This document shows, piece by piece, positions 1 to 7,927 of a stretch of 10,550 bases of DNA. Positions within the stretch are counted from its first letter, which is position 1. Each line of letters begins with the position of its first letter. Under the pieces are notes generated by a model that did not search any database, had not been told where the DNA came from, and saw nothing but the letters and a program-made list of their open reading frames with translations. The DNA comes from Alectoria sarmentosa (Eukaryota > Ascomycota > Lecanoromycetes > Lecanorales > Parmeliaceae). The stretch is from contig WOGZ01000631.1 in NCBI GenBank assembly GCA_009733775.1, positions 1-10,550 of the forward strand. Reading direction: 5' to 3'. A program made the position numbers and the translations under genes.

Positions 1-488
1 GAAAGAAATAATCATATATCATTTTTATATAATTTAAGTTAAAATAACATCGATTATATCGTTCGAAAGATCATTATTAAAGATATTTAAATCTTTCACG
101 ATATTATCATCGAATAAGAAATCACGATTTTATAATCTTTTAAAGTTTTTTTTTTTATTTCGTATTATCAAGTTTCCTCGCATGAAGTCGATGACGACAT
201 AATAAATATTCTTTGTATAAATAACGGAATTGAAAGAACGTTATTCAATTAACACATTGTTTTTATGAAAGTTTAATAAGTGAACAAACGATTGAATAGC
301 ATCTTTTGTTGTTTTTTATGTGTTAAAGTCAAATTTTTTTGTTATATAAAAATCATTAAACATCTCAAATGGGAAATGTTAGCATTCTTTTTTGTTATAG
401 TATTTTTTAACATTATATTTTTCGAAGTATTTAAACCTCTCTTTTTTCTTCTCTTTTATTTTCTTTTTTATTGATGATTTTTATCGAA
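1..488 (+). other. Retrotransposon 5' leader without supported gene
   Basis: This stretch precedes the first gag-like codons. It is AT-rich, with a T run near 147-157 and a pyrimidine-rich block at 435-470 just before the probable gag start. An open frame at 280-474 translates to an F/I/L-rich low-complexity peptide with no domain. I read it as chance in T-rich DNA. A 5' LTR would be expected here or just left of the window. The only trace is TAACA at 45-49, which matches the last five bases of the 3' LTR but is weak in this composition. No primer-binding site could be recognised. Confidence 0.5.
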
Positions 489-1628
489 ATGAAAAGAAAG
501 AATCACATTCAAGGTCTTTTAAACAAAATTAATAAACGTTGTATTTCAATCATATCTGAAGATTTCGAAGATTTTTTTCAGCATTATGAATTAAATTTAT
601 GATACATTTTTATTAATGAGCAGTTATTTCATTGAGCGAAAGTTGCATTTATAGAATTTTTTGATATGTTGAATCAACTTCGTTTTGAATGAGACGATTT
701 TCGCGAATTTTCATTTCGTTTTTATAAGATTATTATCGATAAAGATGAGGTTATGAATTTTTTATATTAATCGAAGCAAATGACTCAGCAGTCGAATGAC
801 ATCGCTCGTAATTAATAAAAACAAGTGACACAATTATAATGAAAGATTAATATAATGAAGTTTTAATCATTGAAGGAGAATTTAAAGGAGGATTTAAAGG
901 ACGAATTTTTTTATGATAGATTCAATAATCGATTTGTATCGAAGAAGAATAAGTTTTTCAAATTATTTGATTTTTTTATCTTTACGAATGAAAAGAGTCT
1001 TATATAAGACGATTGATCTTTCAAAATGAATCACAAATTCATTATCAATCATGATTGATATTTTATTATTGAGTTTAAGTTAGTTTATGTCATTTTTAAA
1101 TTAAAAGGAAAAGTTTTAAAATAGACGATGGGATGTCGATTAAGAAATTATTTAAATTTATATCAATTTTATAAAGAGATAATGAATGATTTGGTCGATA
1201 TTTATGAAAACTTTGATCGATAAAATAATGTTGAACGGCAGTATAACTTCCTTCAGCAAGATATCATATTTTTTATAAAGTTTTATGTCGATTTTATTCG
1301 ATTTAATTAGGTTATCGATAAAGACAAAGATAATATAATATAATATTTACGTTTAAAGATTCGTGAAAGTTTATGAAAGAATTGAAACGCATATAAAGGT
1401 TTTAGCGAGTTAATATTTGTTAAAAAATATTTATAAAAATTGAATAACATTTAGCGTGTTGAATATGAAAAAAAGTTTAAGACATTCACATTTAAGATTG
1501 TATTTTCAATAAAAAAATCAATTATTTTAATAATGAGAATTATTCGTATTATAATAACATTTATAAAATTTATTATATCGATTTCATTTATTAAAATTAA
1601 AGTCGAAGTCGATGTTAAGAAGTTTATA

Positions 1629-1670
1629 TATTATAATTATAATTAAGTTAAACACATTAAGCGTGATTGT
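1629..1670 (+). other. Degraded CCHC zinc knuckle in gag
   Basis: Fourteen codons in the gag frame fit CX2CX4HX4C, the retroviral nucleocapsid zinc knuckle that binds element RNA. As read now they are Y-Y-N-Y-N-*-V-K-H-I-K-R-D-C. The His (CAC 1653-1655) and last Cys (TGT 1668-1670) survive. The first two Cys positions are TAT at 1629-1631 and 1638-1640, one G-to-A step from TGT. The stop at 1644-1646 is one C-to-T step from CAA. The tail H-I-K-R-D-C makes the call secure. The knuckle could no longer hold zinc. Confidence 0.8.
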
Positions 1671-1759
1671 TCTCAATCGAATAAAAAAGTTGTTTAAATA
1701 TATGTTATAAAAATGAATAGTAATGACGACGATGATTTAAAAGATTTTTCGAATGATTC

Positions 1760-1766
1760 GGGAAAA
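1760..1766 (+). promoter_or_regulatory. Candidate -1 ribosomal frameshift heptamer between gag and pol
   Basis: The bases read GGGAAAA, which fits the X XXY YYZ form of simultaneous-slippage sites. The phase is right: GGA at 1761-1763 and AAA at 1764-1766 are gag-frame codons. The gag frame meets TAA at 1770-1772. After a -1 slip the next codon starts at 1766, and that frame is open until 1856 and runs into the protease. Programmed -1 frameshifting is known for fungal Gypsy elements such as skippy and MAGGY. It could still be chance, because an indel would also explain the frame change and no downstream pseudoknot was demonstrated. Confidence 0.45.
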
Positions 1767-1801
1767 GATTAATCTTTTTCAAAATCACGATAAGAGGTAG
1801 T

Positions 1802-2200
1802 ACGAACGTGTGTTTAGCGGATACTTTAAATGATTTTTTAACACGACGTTTTTTTTGAGTGACAATTACGTTATCATTATAAAATCGATAAATGATATTT
1901 ACGAATTTTCTTATAAATTGCGAATGCATTAAGGCTTATATCGTTATTAATGAAATCATCATATTTGAGATATATAAACGTTTATAAATCGAGTTTTATT
2001 CTTTTTTTAAGTCAAAATCATTACGAGGCTATGATGGGCGATTGTTCAAACAATTTATCACTTATTGTTTCTTATTTACTTTGAACATACACGATCATAA
2101 GAAAAAATCTTGTTTTATTTTTATCGTTTCGTTAAAATAACACGATTTGATTTTCGAAAAGTTATAAATGAACAAGCATAAGATAGTATTCGATATGTTA
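1802..2200 (+). pseudogene. Retropepsin (aspartic protease) part of pol, inactivated
   Basis: The retropepsin would have cut Gag and Pol into mature proteins, working as a dimer with one catalytic Asp per subunit. In frame 2 the region opens with LADTLNDFLTRRFF (about 1817-1858). The active-site loop follows as I-N-C-E-C-I-K-A-Y (1913-1939), where family members have a D-[ST/C]-G triad. The catalytic Asp codon is AAT at 1916-1918, one G-to-A step from GAT, and the Gly is GAA. Downstream LRGYDGRLF (2021-2047) and HDLIFEKL (about 2138-2164) match the second half of fungal Gypsy proteases as I know them. Stops at 1856, 1880, 1889, 1985, 2135 and 2165 break the frame. The final TAA at 2165-2167 sits where a Trp is expected, two G-to-A changes from TGG. 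Confidence 0.8.
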
Positions 2201-2773
2201 AAAAATAAAATGTTGTTTGTGTTTAAACGATGTGAATATGATAATAATAAGGCATTAGCATTTAAGAATTTATCGTTTTTATCAAAAACATTATTTGTTG
2301 TTATTATACGATCTTTTAAATTTATTGTTGAAAATGAATCGAATGAGAATAGTTTCGATATACATTATTTCAAAGACATCTTAAATAAAAAAAGGTCGAT
2401 ATTAACATTTAGGGCATTTAAGAAAAAGATGATCAAGGAGCCCGATTTCATCGATATTGTTGAAATTGATGCATTGACTTATTATCATTTAGCTCGAAAC
2501 AAAGAGAACAAATTCTTTTTTTTGACAATGAATGAGATTTACGATATTCTCAATAAATCTTTCGAGGTTATATCACAATTACAACGAAATAATCGGATAT
2601 CGATTAATAAGTTATGTTCATATGACTTCGAAATCAAATATAAGAGATGTTATAAATTATACATATTGAAGAACGCTCAAATTAATAATGCTGAGACTCT
2701 CACTTCTCAAGAGGTTTTTAATAAATTCTTTATAAATTATTATGATTACGTAGATGTTTTTGATAAATTATAA
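2168..2773 (+). pseudogene. Open 201-codon stretch of pol: protease end, linker, RT N-terminus
   Basis: This is the longest stop-free stretch in the window (ATG 2168 to TAA 2771-2773), and an automatic caller would list it as a 201-residue protein. I read it as an internal piece of pol. Its first codons, MNKHKIVFDMLKNKMLFV, directly continue the protease text HDLIFEKL across a Trp-to-stop mutation at 2165. Its last codons, NYYDYVDVFDKL, are the usual lead-in to Gypsy reverse transcriptase, which continues in the same frame past the stop. The middle is rich in Lys, Asn, Phe and Ile and has no domain I recognise, as expected for the poorly conserved protease-RT linker. The start is therefore not a true initiation site. 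Expression as a free protein cannot be excluded from sequence but nothing supports it. Confidence 0.8.
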
Positions 2774-3690
2774 GCGAATATATTATTTTCATATCGTTTT
2801 TATGATTATAAACTGAAATTCGTTGAAAAAGTAAACAAAAATGCATTATTTAAAAATCGAATCTATTCATTATCAAATCACAAACTCGAATAAGTCAAAA
2901 AATATCTGAACGAACATTTGAGAAAAGAATTTATCGTATCTAGTTATGCTTCATTCGTCTTATCTATTTTATTTGTTGAGAAATCAAATGAAGGTTTGCG
3001 ATTTTGTGTGAATTATCGAAAGTTGAACGTTATCATCAAAAAGAATCGATACTTTATTTTATTGATAGATGAGGTTTTGATAAAAATATAAGATTGTAAA
3101 TATTTTACACGATTTAACATTATCGTTGTTTTCAATAAATTTCGAATGTATTTAAATAACGAGGACTTTATTACATTTATTACATTTTTCGGAGCATACA
3201 AATATCGAATGTTTTTATTTGAATTAATAAATGATCCTGCTATTTATCAGCAATATATGAACGACATTCTTTTCGAATATTTAAATGACTTTTGTTAAGC
3301 ATATCTGAACGATATTTTTATTTATAGCAAAATTAAAAAAAACACATTTAACACGTTCGATTGATTTTTTAGAAGTTATAAAAGGCCGACTTATAAATGA
3401 ATATTCTTAAATGCGAATTTTATGTATAAGAGATCAAATTTCTAGGTTTTCTCGTATTTATCGATAAATTATAAATAAATTCGATTAAGATATAGATCGT
3501 CGTCGATTAAGTATAATTTACGAATTTGAAGCAAGTATAAATTTTTATTGACTTTTATAATTTTTATAAAAGATTCATAAAAAACTTCTCGAAGATAATT
3601 AAATCGATGATTCGTTTTATAAAAAAAGGTGTTATTTACGAATAATCACTCGTCTGTTAAAAAGTCTTTATTTAATTGAAAATCAACATT
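2750..3690 (+). pseudogene. Reverse transcriptase domain of pol, inactivated
   Basis: The RT would copy element RNA into DNA. Frame 2 shows the Gypsy RT blocks in order: VDVFDKL, RFYDYKLKFVEK, KKYLNEHLRKEFIV, SILFVEKSNEGLRFCVNYRKLN, KNRYFILLIDEV, YFTRFNII, YKYRMFLFELINDPAIYQQY (3197-3256), then the YXDD box as YLND at 3302-3313. Two of three catalytic Asp are lost: the first is AAC (Asn) at 3116-3118, and the first Asp of YXDD is AAC at 3308-3310. The second, GAT 3311-3313, remains. Stops at 2771, 2891, 3089 and 3296 fit CAA-to-TAA. After the A run at 3335-3342 the text continues in frame 1 (ILKCEFYV, EIKFLGFLV, FYNFYKRFIKNFSKII), the connection towards RNase H. Confidence 0.92.
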
Positions 3691-3702
3691 ATATAAGTTT
3701 TT

Positions 3703-4104
3703 ATTTTGCGGCATTTCGATAAATTCAAAGAGATAATTTTGAAAACGAATTTTTTCGATTATGTTAACAAAGGAGTATTATTATAATATGATAATAAAAA
3801 AATATTACATTCAATGACCTTTTATAGCAAGAACCTGATTTCGATCGAGTGCAATTATCAAATTTATAATAAAGAATTATTCGTTATTATTCGATATTTA
3901 AAACATTAACGATCTAAATTAAAATGTATCGATATTTCGATCAAGATATTTATGAATTATAAAGGTTTTATGTATTTTGTTGAGGGACGTGACTTAAGTC
4001 ATCGTCAAGTTAAATATTTCGATATGTTGTTCGAGTATAACATCAAAATTATTTATCGTTCGAGATCATAAAACCTTAAGATTGATGTTCTCACTCGAAT
4101 AATT
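3703..4104 (+). pseudogene. RNase H domain of pol, inactivated
   Basis: RNase H would remove the RNA strand of the RNA-DNA hybrid during reverse transcription. Frame 1 (codon starts leaving remainder 1 on division by 3) reads LRHFDKFKEIILKTNFFDYV, then MTFYSKNLI, ECNYQIYNKELFVIIRYLKH, KIFMNYKGFMYFVEGRDLSH and IDVLTRII. These match the RT-associated RNase H of fungal Gypsy elements in order and spacing. Of the acidic residues, the first Asp is AAT (3748-3750) and the third is AAT (3955-3957), both Asn now. The Glu (GAA 3874-3876) and last Asp (GAT 4084-4086) survive. Stops occur at 3784, 3907 and 4072. The domain is in a different frame from the RT upstream, because of the one-base change near 3340. 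Confidence 0.9.
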
Positions 4105-4235
4105 AAATGCAAATTTATCGATCTTATAAATGAACGGTTTAGGTAATAATATTAGATTATTTTTATATCGAATCGTTTAAACCTCGATGATATCGAGTTC
4201 GAGGTTAATGTTATTAATGATCTTTCTTTTATAAA

Positions 4236-5460
4236 GTGTTTGAAGCGAATAAGGTCGATAACGAATGCAATGAAATACGCGAGACAATCATTAATGATAA
4301 GAAGAAATTAAGAGATATTATATTCAATAAATGCATTATCGCGAACGATATTTTTTATCATAAAGATCGCTTATGAGTATTTGAATTAATGTACATCGTT
4401 ATTATTTAAGAAATACACGATCAGCCTGCATGTGACCATTTAAAAGTCGTTTATATATATGAACTATTTAAGCGAGAGTATTATTGAAGGAGTATAAGAA
4501 CAATAATCGTTATATATGTCAGCAATTGTTACATTTGCAAGAGAATTAAAGCTTTTAAACATCGTGAATATAATTTATTATAATTACTCTTAATTTTACA
4601 AAAACGTTGATAAGATATTTTTATGAATTTCATCGTCGATTTATCATTATCAAAAGATTATAACGTTATATAAATCGTAATTGATCGTTTAATTAAAGAG
4701 CGTTATTACGTATTATGCACGACGAAAAATAATGACACATTTATTAAAAGCATTATTAAAATGCTCATTAACGAAGTCTTTCATATATACGAATTATTAA
4801 TATCAATAATGTTCGATCGAGACTCACAATTTGTTGTTATAATATGAAAATCTTTTTATAAAAGACTCGATATTCAAATTAAATTATTTACGATCTTTTA
4901 TTTTAAAATAAATGAATAAATAAAACGAAGTAATTAGAATTTAAAACGTTATTTACGTATTTATTATAATCATATATAAAATAATTGAATAAAATAAATA
5001 TTTATAATCGAATTTGCGAATAATAATAATGTTTCAATCTTTATTAATGTGTCGCTCTTTTATATAAATAAAGATTTTCATTTTTATATAAGTTTTAATT
5101 TTAATATTATTAATTACGTTATTATTCGAAAACGTTTTAATGTTATAAAAGTAAAAAATATTATTAATTATATATAAAACGTTTTCGTTTATATACGCGA
5201 TAATTTAAATAAAACACAATTTGCGATAATCGAATAAATTAATCGTTATAAAAAAGATATAACGTTTAAAAAAGACGATCTCGTTTTTTTTAATAATAAA
5301 AACATCGTTATTAATAAATCATTTAAGAAATTGAACGATAAAATGTTCGATTCATTCAAAGTTATATTCATTATCGATTCTTTTTACAAGTTGAAATTAT
5401 TTAAGATCATGAGAATTTATAACGTTTTTTATTTTAAACTCTTAGATTTCGTCGTTATCA
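4236..5460 (+). pseudogene. Integrase part of pol (HHCC, DDE core, GPY/F), inactivated
   Basis: The integrase would join element DNA to the chromosome. It is read in frame 0 from about 4236. The HHCC zinc finger is intact: His 4416-4418 (in EIHDQPACDH), His 4437-4439, Cys 4527-4529 and Cys 4536-4538. The DDE core is broken: the first Asp is AAT (4626-4628, in FMNFIVDLSLSKDY), the second survives as GAT 4815-4817 (in FDRDSQFVV), and the Glu is AAA, Lys, at 4923-4925. The C-terminal GPY/F block appears around 5349-5357 as D-S-F where G-P-F is expected, followed by MRIYNVFYFKLLDF. The first codons, EANKVDNECNEIRE and FYHKDRL, are the spacer between RNase H and integrase. Stops occur throughout. 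The region from about 4940 to 5300 is very AT-rich, and only short anchors such as IEFANNNNVS can be read. Confidence 0.88.
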
Positions 5461-5519
5461 ATTTATTGTTTGATTAAAAGAATTTATTTTTTAAAGTTAT
5501 TATCGTTAAAGGTAAAAAG

Positions 5520-5699
5520 GAATGAGTAGTCGAAGACATATTAAATTTAAAGAGATTATGAAATCGTTTTAAATATAAGGTTAAATGAAAAGATGTTGAT
5601 AAAGATCTTAATTGATATAATATTAATAAAGGTGAATTCGATAATGCAAAGAATATAATGAAAGATTTTTATAAAAGATATTCAAATAAGTTAAAATAG
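5520..5699 (+). pseudogene. C-terminal chromodomain of integrase
   Basis: After the integrase, in the same frame, the sequence reads E-*-VVEDILNLKR, then NRFKYKVK-*-KDVDKDLN-*-Y and NKGEFDNAKNIMKDFYKRY. This is the chromodomain that defines chromoviruses. In these elements it is thought to steer integration towards heterochromatin marked by methylated histone H3. The four TGA codons at 5523, 5559, 5586 and 5613 interrupt it. At least three sit where chromodomains carry Trp, including the characteristic K-W-K position at 5586, so each is one G-to-A step from TGG. Pol ends at TAG 5697-5699. The family is clear from pattern; the chromodomain subtype cannot be decided by eye. Confidence 0.85.
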
Positions 5700-6434
5700 A
5701 AAGATTAGATATTATTCGATTGAATTAATAATTAATCTATAAAAAAATCTCATTATTCACTTTTTTTTTTCTTTTTTTTTTTTTTACAATCGTTGTTGTT
5801 ATAATGGGCGATAGCGATTGTATATAGCTTTCGATTATTGTGCGTGCGTCTTTACGTCATTTTTTCAAATCGATGTCGATGACGACGACGTGTCGATTTA
5901 AGGCTTAAACGAACACGCGATTTTCGTTATTTATATTATAAACATCTTTCGAAGCCTTTTAACGTTATTTTAAAATCTCGTTGTCGTTATTGTTGATTTT
6001 ATTCGATATTATATATATGATAATTCATAAAAAAAGATTATTCAAGGCATTATTAAAATATATATAAATTTTAGATAAGATTTAGCGCTTGCGATTCGGT
6101 TCGATTCGAGAAACCTCATTTAATTATATCGTTTGATTTTTACGATTTTTTCTTCGTTCAAAATATGAAGTATCAAATGACATTGAACATTTAAATGCTT
6201 CGACGACGATTATGACGTCAATTCTTTATCAAATCACGTTATTTTTAAACGTTTAAAACGATAAAACATCATAATATCGACGATGTTATAAACGAACTTC
6301 TCACGACATGTTGTTGTCGCTATTATTATTAATTTTCTTTAGTTGAAAATAGTTATTAATTAAATGTTTCGAAAACATAAAATAAATTATAAACACATTT
6401 TTTCGATCTTTATAATGTTGAAACATCGTTTTTT
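5700..6434 (+). other. 3' untranslated stretch of the retrotransposon
   Basis: About 735 bases separate the end of pol from the polypurine tract, long for a Gypsy element. No open frame or domain can be supported. It starts with a pyrimidine tract (T with one C, about 5760-5785). Next comes a small inverted repeat ACAATCG (5786-5792) / CGATTGT (5815-5821). Then follow CpG-rich patches such as GATGACGACGACG near 5878-5890. Compared with the DNA after 6654 it keeps many more CpA and CpT steps. It may be genuine 3' UTR or contain an unrecognised second insertion. Confidence 0.5.
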
Positions 6435-6446
6435 AAAAGAGGGGAA
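6435..6446 (+). other. Polypurine tract (plus-strand primer site)
   Basis: The bases AAAAGAGGGGAA form an uninterrupted purine run that stands out in this AT-rich DNA, ending three bases before the TGTTACGAG of the LTR. In LTR retrotransposons the RNA of this tract resists RNase H and primes plus-strand DNA synthesis right at the 3' LTR border. Position and composition fit exactly. Confidence 0.75.
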
Positions 6447-6449
6447 TAG

Positions 6450-6653
6450 TGTTACGAGCGTATTTTATATTCTTAATAGAGTTGACTTTTTTTTAACATC
6501 ACATTTTTTTGATATTATTCGATTGAGCTTAGCGTGACTTGATAGAGACATTTGTTCTCATATAAATGCCTTCTTTTTATGTACATACTTTCTCCTCACT
6601 TAGTTGTTTTATTCAATACACTCATATGATATAACTTTATGCTGGTTTTAACA
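6450..6653 (+). repeat. 3' LTR of the Gypsy element
   Basis: The LTR is taken from TGTTACGAGCG (6450) to GGTTTTAACA (6653), 204 bp. Its ends are a perfect 5-bp inverted repeat, TGTTA and TAACA, containing the required TG...CA. It lies directly behind the polypurine tract. A TATA box (TATAAA, 6561-6566) is followed about 25-30 bp later by a pyrimidine-rich block (TTTCTCCTCACTT) that could hold the transcription start. The LTR keeps CpA and CpT steps that are nearly gone from the DNA to its right. A target-site duplication cannot be tested because the 5' end is missing; the next five bases are CTATT. The right border is less sure than the left. Confidence 0.68.
6561..6566 (+). promoter_or_regulatory. 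TATA box in the LTR
   Basis: TATAAA lies about 110 bp into the LTR, ahead of a CT-rich initiator-like stretch. In a 3' LTR copy it would not drive the element itself but marks the U3/R layout. TATA-like words are frequent by chance in this composition. Confidence 0.4.
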
Positions 6654-6770
6654 CTATTCGAGCGCTATTCGAAATAGAAAACTAAGTAAAGATTTAAATT
6701 AACTACATATATAAATTTAAAGTATTTTAACTTAGTTTTATATTATTCTTTTATATATATTAATAAACGC
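6654..6770 (+). repeat. Dispersed repeat R1, copy 1
   Basis: Beginning right after the LTR, CTATTCGAGCGCT opens a segment that recurs at 7914-8036. Matching blocks come in the same order: CTATTCGAGCGCT, ATATATAAATT, TTTTAACTTA, TTTTATAT and finally AATAAACGC. The copies differ by substitutions and small indels, and similarity fades after AAACGC. The shared start suggests the terminus of a transposable element, either an LTR or the terminal-repeat end of a DNA transposon, into which or beside which the Gypsy element inserted. No coding text survives to name it. Confidence 0.6.
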
Positions 6771-7890
6771 GATATTTTTTATATTTATCGATTAAAATTA
6801 TAATATTAAATTTTAAAAAATGTAAAATATTATCAATTTTACGCTCGTTAAAATTAATAAAATTATTTATATTTATTTTAACGCTCTTTTAATGCTCTTT
6901 ATTTTCTTTTTAATTATTATTTTATAAAACGTTTATTTTAAATATAACGATTTCGATTTTATTATTATTATAATATTATTATAATATTATTTAAATATTT
7001 TATTTATAAATAACTTTATATTATATTAATCGTAAATTTAATTTATAAAATCGAGATTATATCGTAAAAACTTTATAATATATAAATAACGCGTAATATA
7101 ATTTATTAATTTTATTAAAAATTAAATAAATCAAATAAATTAAATAATTTTAAAAAAAAAACTAATAGACGAGTTATTAAAGAAATCGATATTTAAAAAT
7201 TTGTTAATAAATCTCGCAATAAAGAATTCTTTATATCGATTAAAGCATTTTTCGATTATTCAAAAATGTAAAAAACGCGTCGTTAAATAATAAAATAATA
7301 ATAAACGAGATAAAAGAAAAGAACGCGTTTTAAGAAAATGAAAATCGATTAATTTAAAAGAAAAACGATTATAAAAACGAAAAGTTTATTTAAAATCTTT
7401 TTAAAAATCTTTTTACGCGTTTATAAATAATAAAAGATAATTATTAAATTTATTTTCGATTTCGATTATTAATAACAATAAATTTCGCGAGAGATTGTTT
7501 AAAAGCGTTAATAAAAGTTTTAAAAAAGAAATAAAAGAAATATACGTATCTTAACGTTTAATAACGTATAAGCGAAAAATATTAAAAGTAAACATATTTA
7601 TATTAATAATTAATTAATCGATATATAAAATAATAATAATAATACGCGACTTTATATATAAACAAATAAAACGAAAAAAATATTAATCGTTTTCAATAAA
7701 TTTTATACGACTTAAAAATCGATATTTAGATATTTTTTCACTTTATAAATAATAAATTAAATTTCTTAATTTTTATATCGTTAAAAAGCGTAAATCGAGT
7801 TTTATTATTTACGAAATTATAAAGAAATTATATTCTTAAAAGAGTAAAAGACAAAAAATGTAAGATTTTTATATATAAATTTTTAATAAA
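6771..7890. other. Extremely AT-rich stretch, no gene seen
   Basis: I see no open frame, RNA gene or domain in these 1.1 kb. It is made of A/T runs with isolated CpG. In 7441-7680 I count 18 C on the + strand, of which 13 are CpG, 3 CpA, 2 CpT and none CpC. Lys/Arg-rich fragments can be read around 7290-7560 and 7780-7860, as expected by chance from A-rich DNA, and none is convincing as a transposase. It is probably an older, saturated repeat between two matching termini. Confidence 0.6.
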
Positions 7891-7927
7891 AGCGCTCGAA
7901 AGACTTAAACGTCGCTATTCGAGCGCT
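7891..7927. repeat. 10-bp perfect inverted repeat at the start of R1 copy 2
   Basis: AGCGCTCGAA (7891-7900) and TTCGAGCGCT (7918-7927) are exact reverse complements separated by 17 bases. TTCGAGCGCT also occurs at 6657-6666 in R1 copy 1, so 6657 and 7900 are inward-facing mates about 1.24 kb apart. This could be the terminal inverted repeats of a decayed DNA transposon, or a hairpin at one repeat end. Confidence 0.6.

Larger units (their letters stand above)
489..1770 (+). pseudogene. gag: Ty3/Gypsy gag pseudogene (capsid/nucleocapsid)
   Basis: This is the decayed Gag of a fungal Ty3/Gypsy element, which would have built the virus-like particle and packaged element RNA. It is read in one frame (codon starts divisible by 3) from ATG 489 (ATG 474 is also in frame). 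The capsid part is recognisable around 1005-1250, with fragments such as SFKMNHKFIINHD, KLVYVIFKLKGK and LVDIYENFDR. These match the Gag block of ascomycete Gypsy elements as I remember it; I could not run an alignment. Further on come the CCHC knuckle (1629-1670) and an acidic tail (DDDD near 1719-1730, then NDSGKD). Many in-frame stops occur, nearly all TAA or TGA where CAA, CGA or TGG is plausible, for example 1014 TGA in D-D-*-S-F-K. Length is about 425 codons, ordinary for Gag. The segment 489-780 is less certain: it keeps the same frame and only RIP-explainable stops, but I cannot name a domain. An alternative start is ATG 780 (MTQQSNDIARN). Confidence 0.8.
1766..5699 (+). pseudogene. 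pol: Ty3/Gypsy pol pseudogene (PR-RT-RNaseH-IN-chromodomain)
   Basis: This is a complete but dead Pol polyprotein of a chromovirus-type Gypsy element. The domain order is aspartic protease (about 1800-2200), reverse transcriptase (about 2750-3690), RNase H (about 3700-4105), integrase (about 4400-5460) and chromodomain (5520-5670), ending at TAG 5697-5699. Integrase after RNase H marks Ty3/Gypsy rather than Copia. About 1,310 codons is a normal length. Three reading frames are needed: frame 2 to about 3342, frame 1 to about 4225, then frame 0. Stops are spread throughout, about 20 in the integrase-chromodomain part alone, and nearly all are C-to-T or G-to-A products. Its best open stretch, 2168-2773, lies between protease and reverse transcriptase and is not an independent gene. 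The element ran gag then pol on the + strand and would have been transcribed from its 5' LTR. Confidence 0.92.

Noticed and set aside
1..49. Remnant of the 5' LTR ending TAACA at 45-49
   Set aside because: Only TAACA and a loose match to the last 30 bases of the 3' LTR support it. In this composition that is not enough, and no primer-binding site follows.
280..474. Open frame of 64 codons on the + strand, hydrophobic peptide
   Set aside because: It needs a GTG start and is composed of F, I, L and K from T-rich DNA. It lies upstream of gag in another frame and has no domain or membrane-protein pattern beyond what composition gives.
1705..1929. Open frame of 74 codons on the - strand
   Set aside because: It is antisense to the gag-protease junction, whose sense-strand text (LADTLNDFLTRRFF, zinc knuckle upstream) is clearly the real coding history.
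2168..2773. Treating the 201-codon open frame as a novel host gene
   Set aside because: The preceding and following sequence in the same frame is Gypsy protease and reverse transcriptase, and both bounding stops are explained by Trp-to-stop and Gln-to-stop mutations.
3013..3201. Open frame of 62 codons on the - strand
   Set aside because: It is antisense to the reverse transcriptase palm region, which is well supported on the + strand.
5786..5821. Rho-independent terminator (inverted repeat beside a T run)
   Set aside because: The T run precedes rather than follows the stem on the + strand, the stem is only 7 bp, and the organism is eukaryotic.
7290..7860. Remnant transposase suggested by Lys/Arg-rich translations
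   Set aside because: Such peptides arise freely from A-rich DNA. No catalytic motif, ordered block or helix-turn-helix could be recognised.
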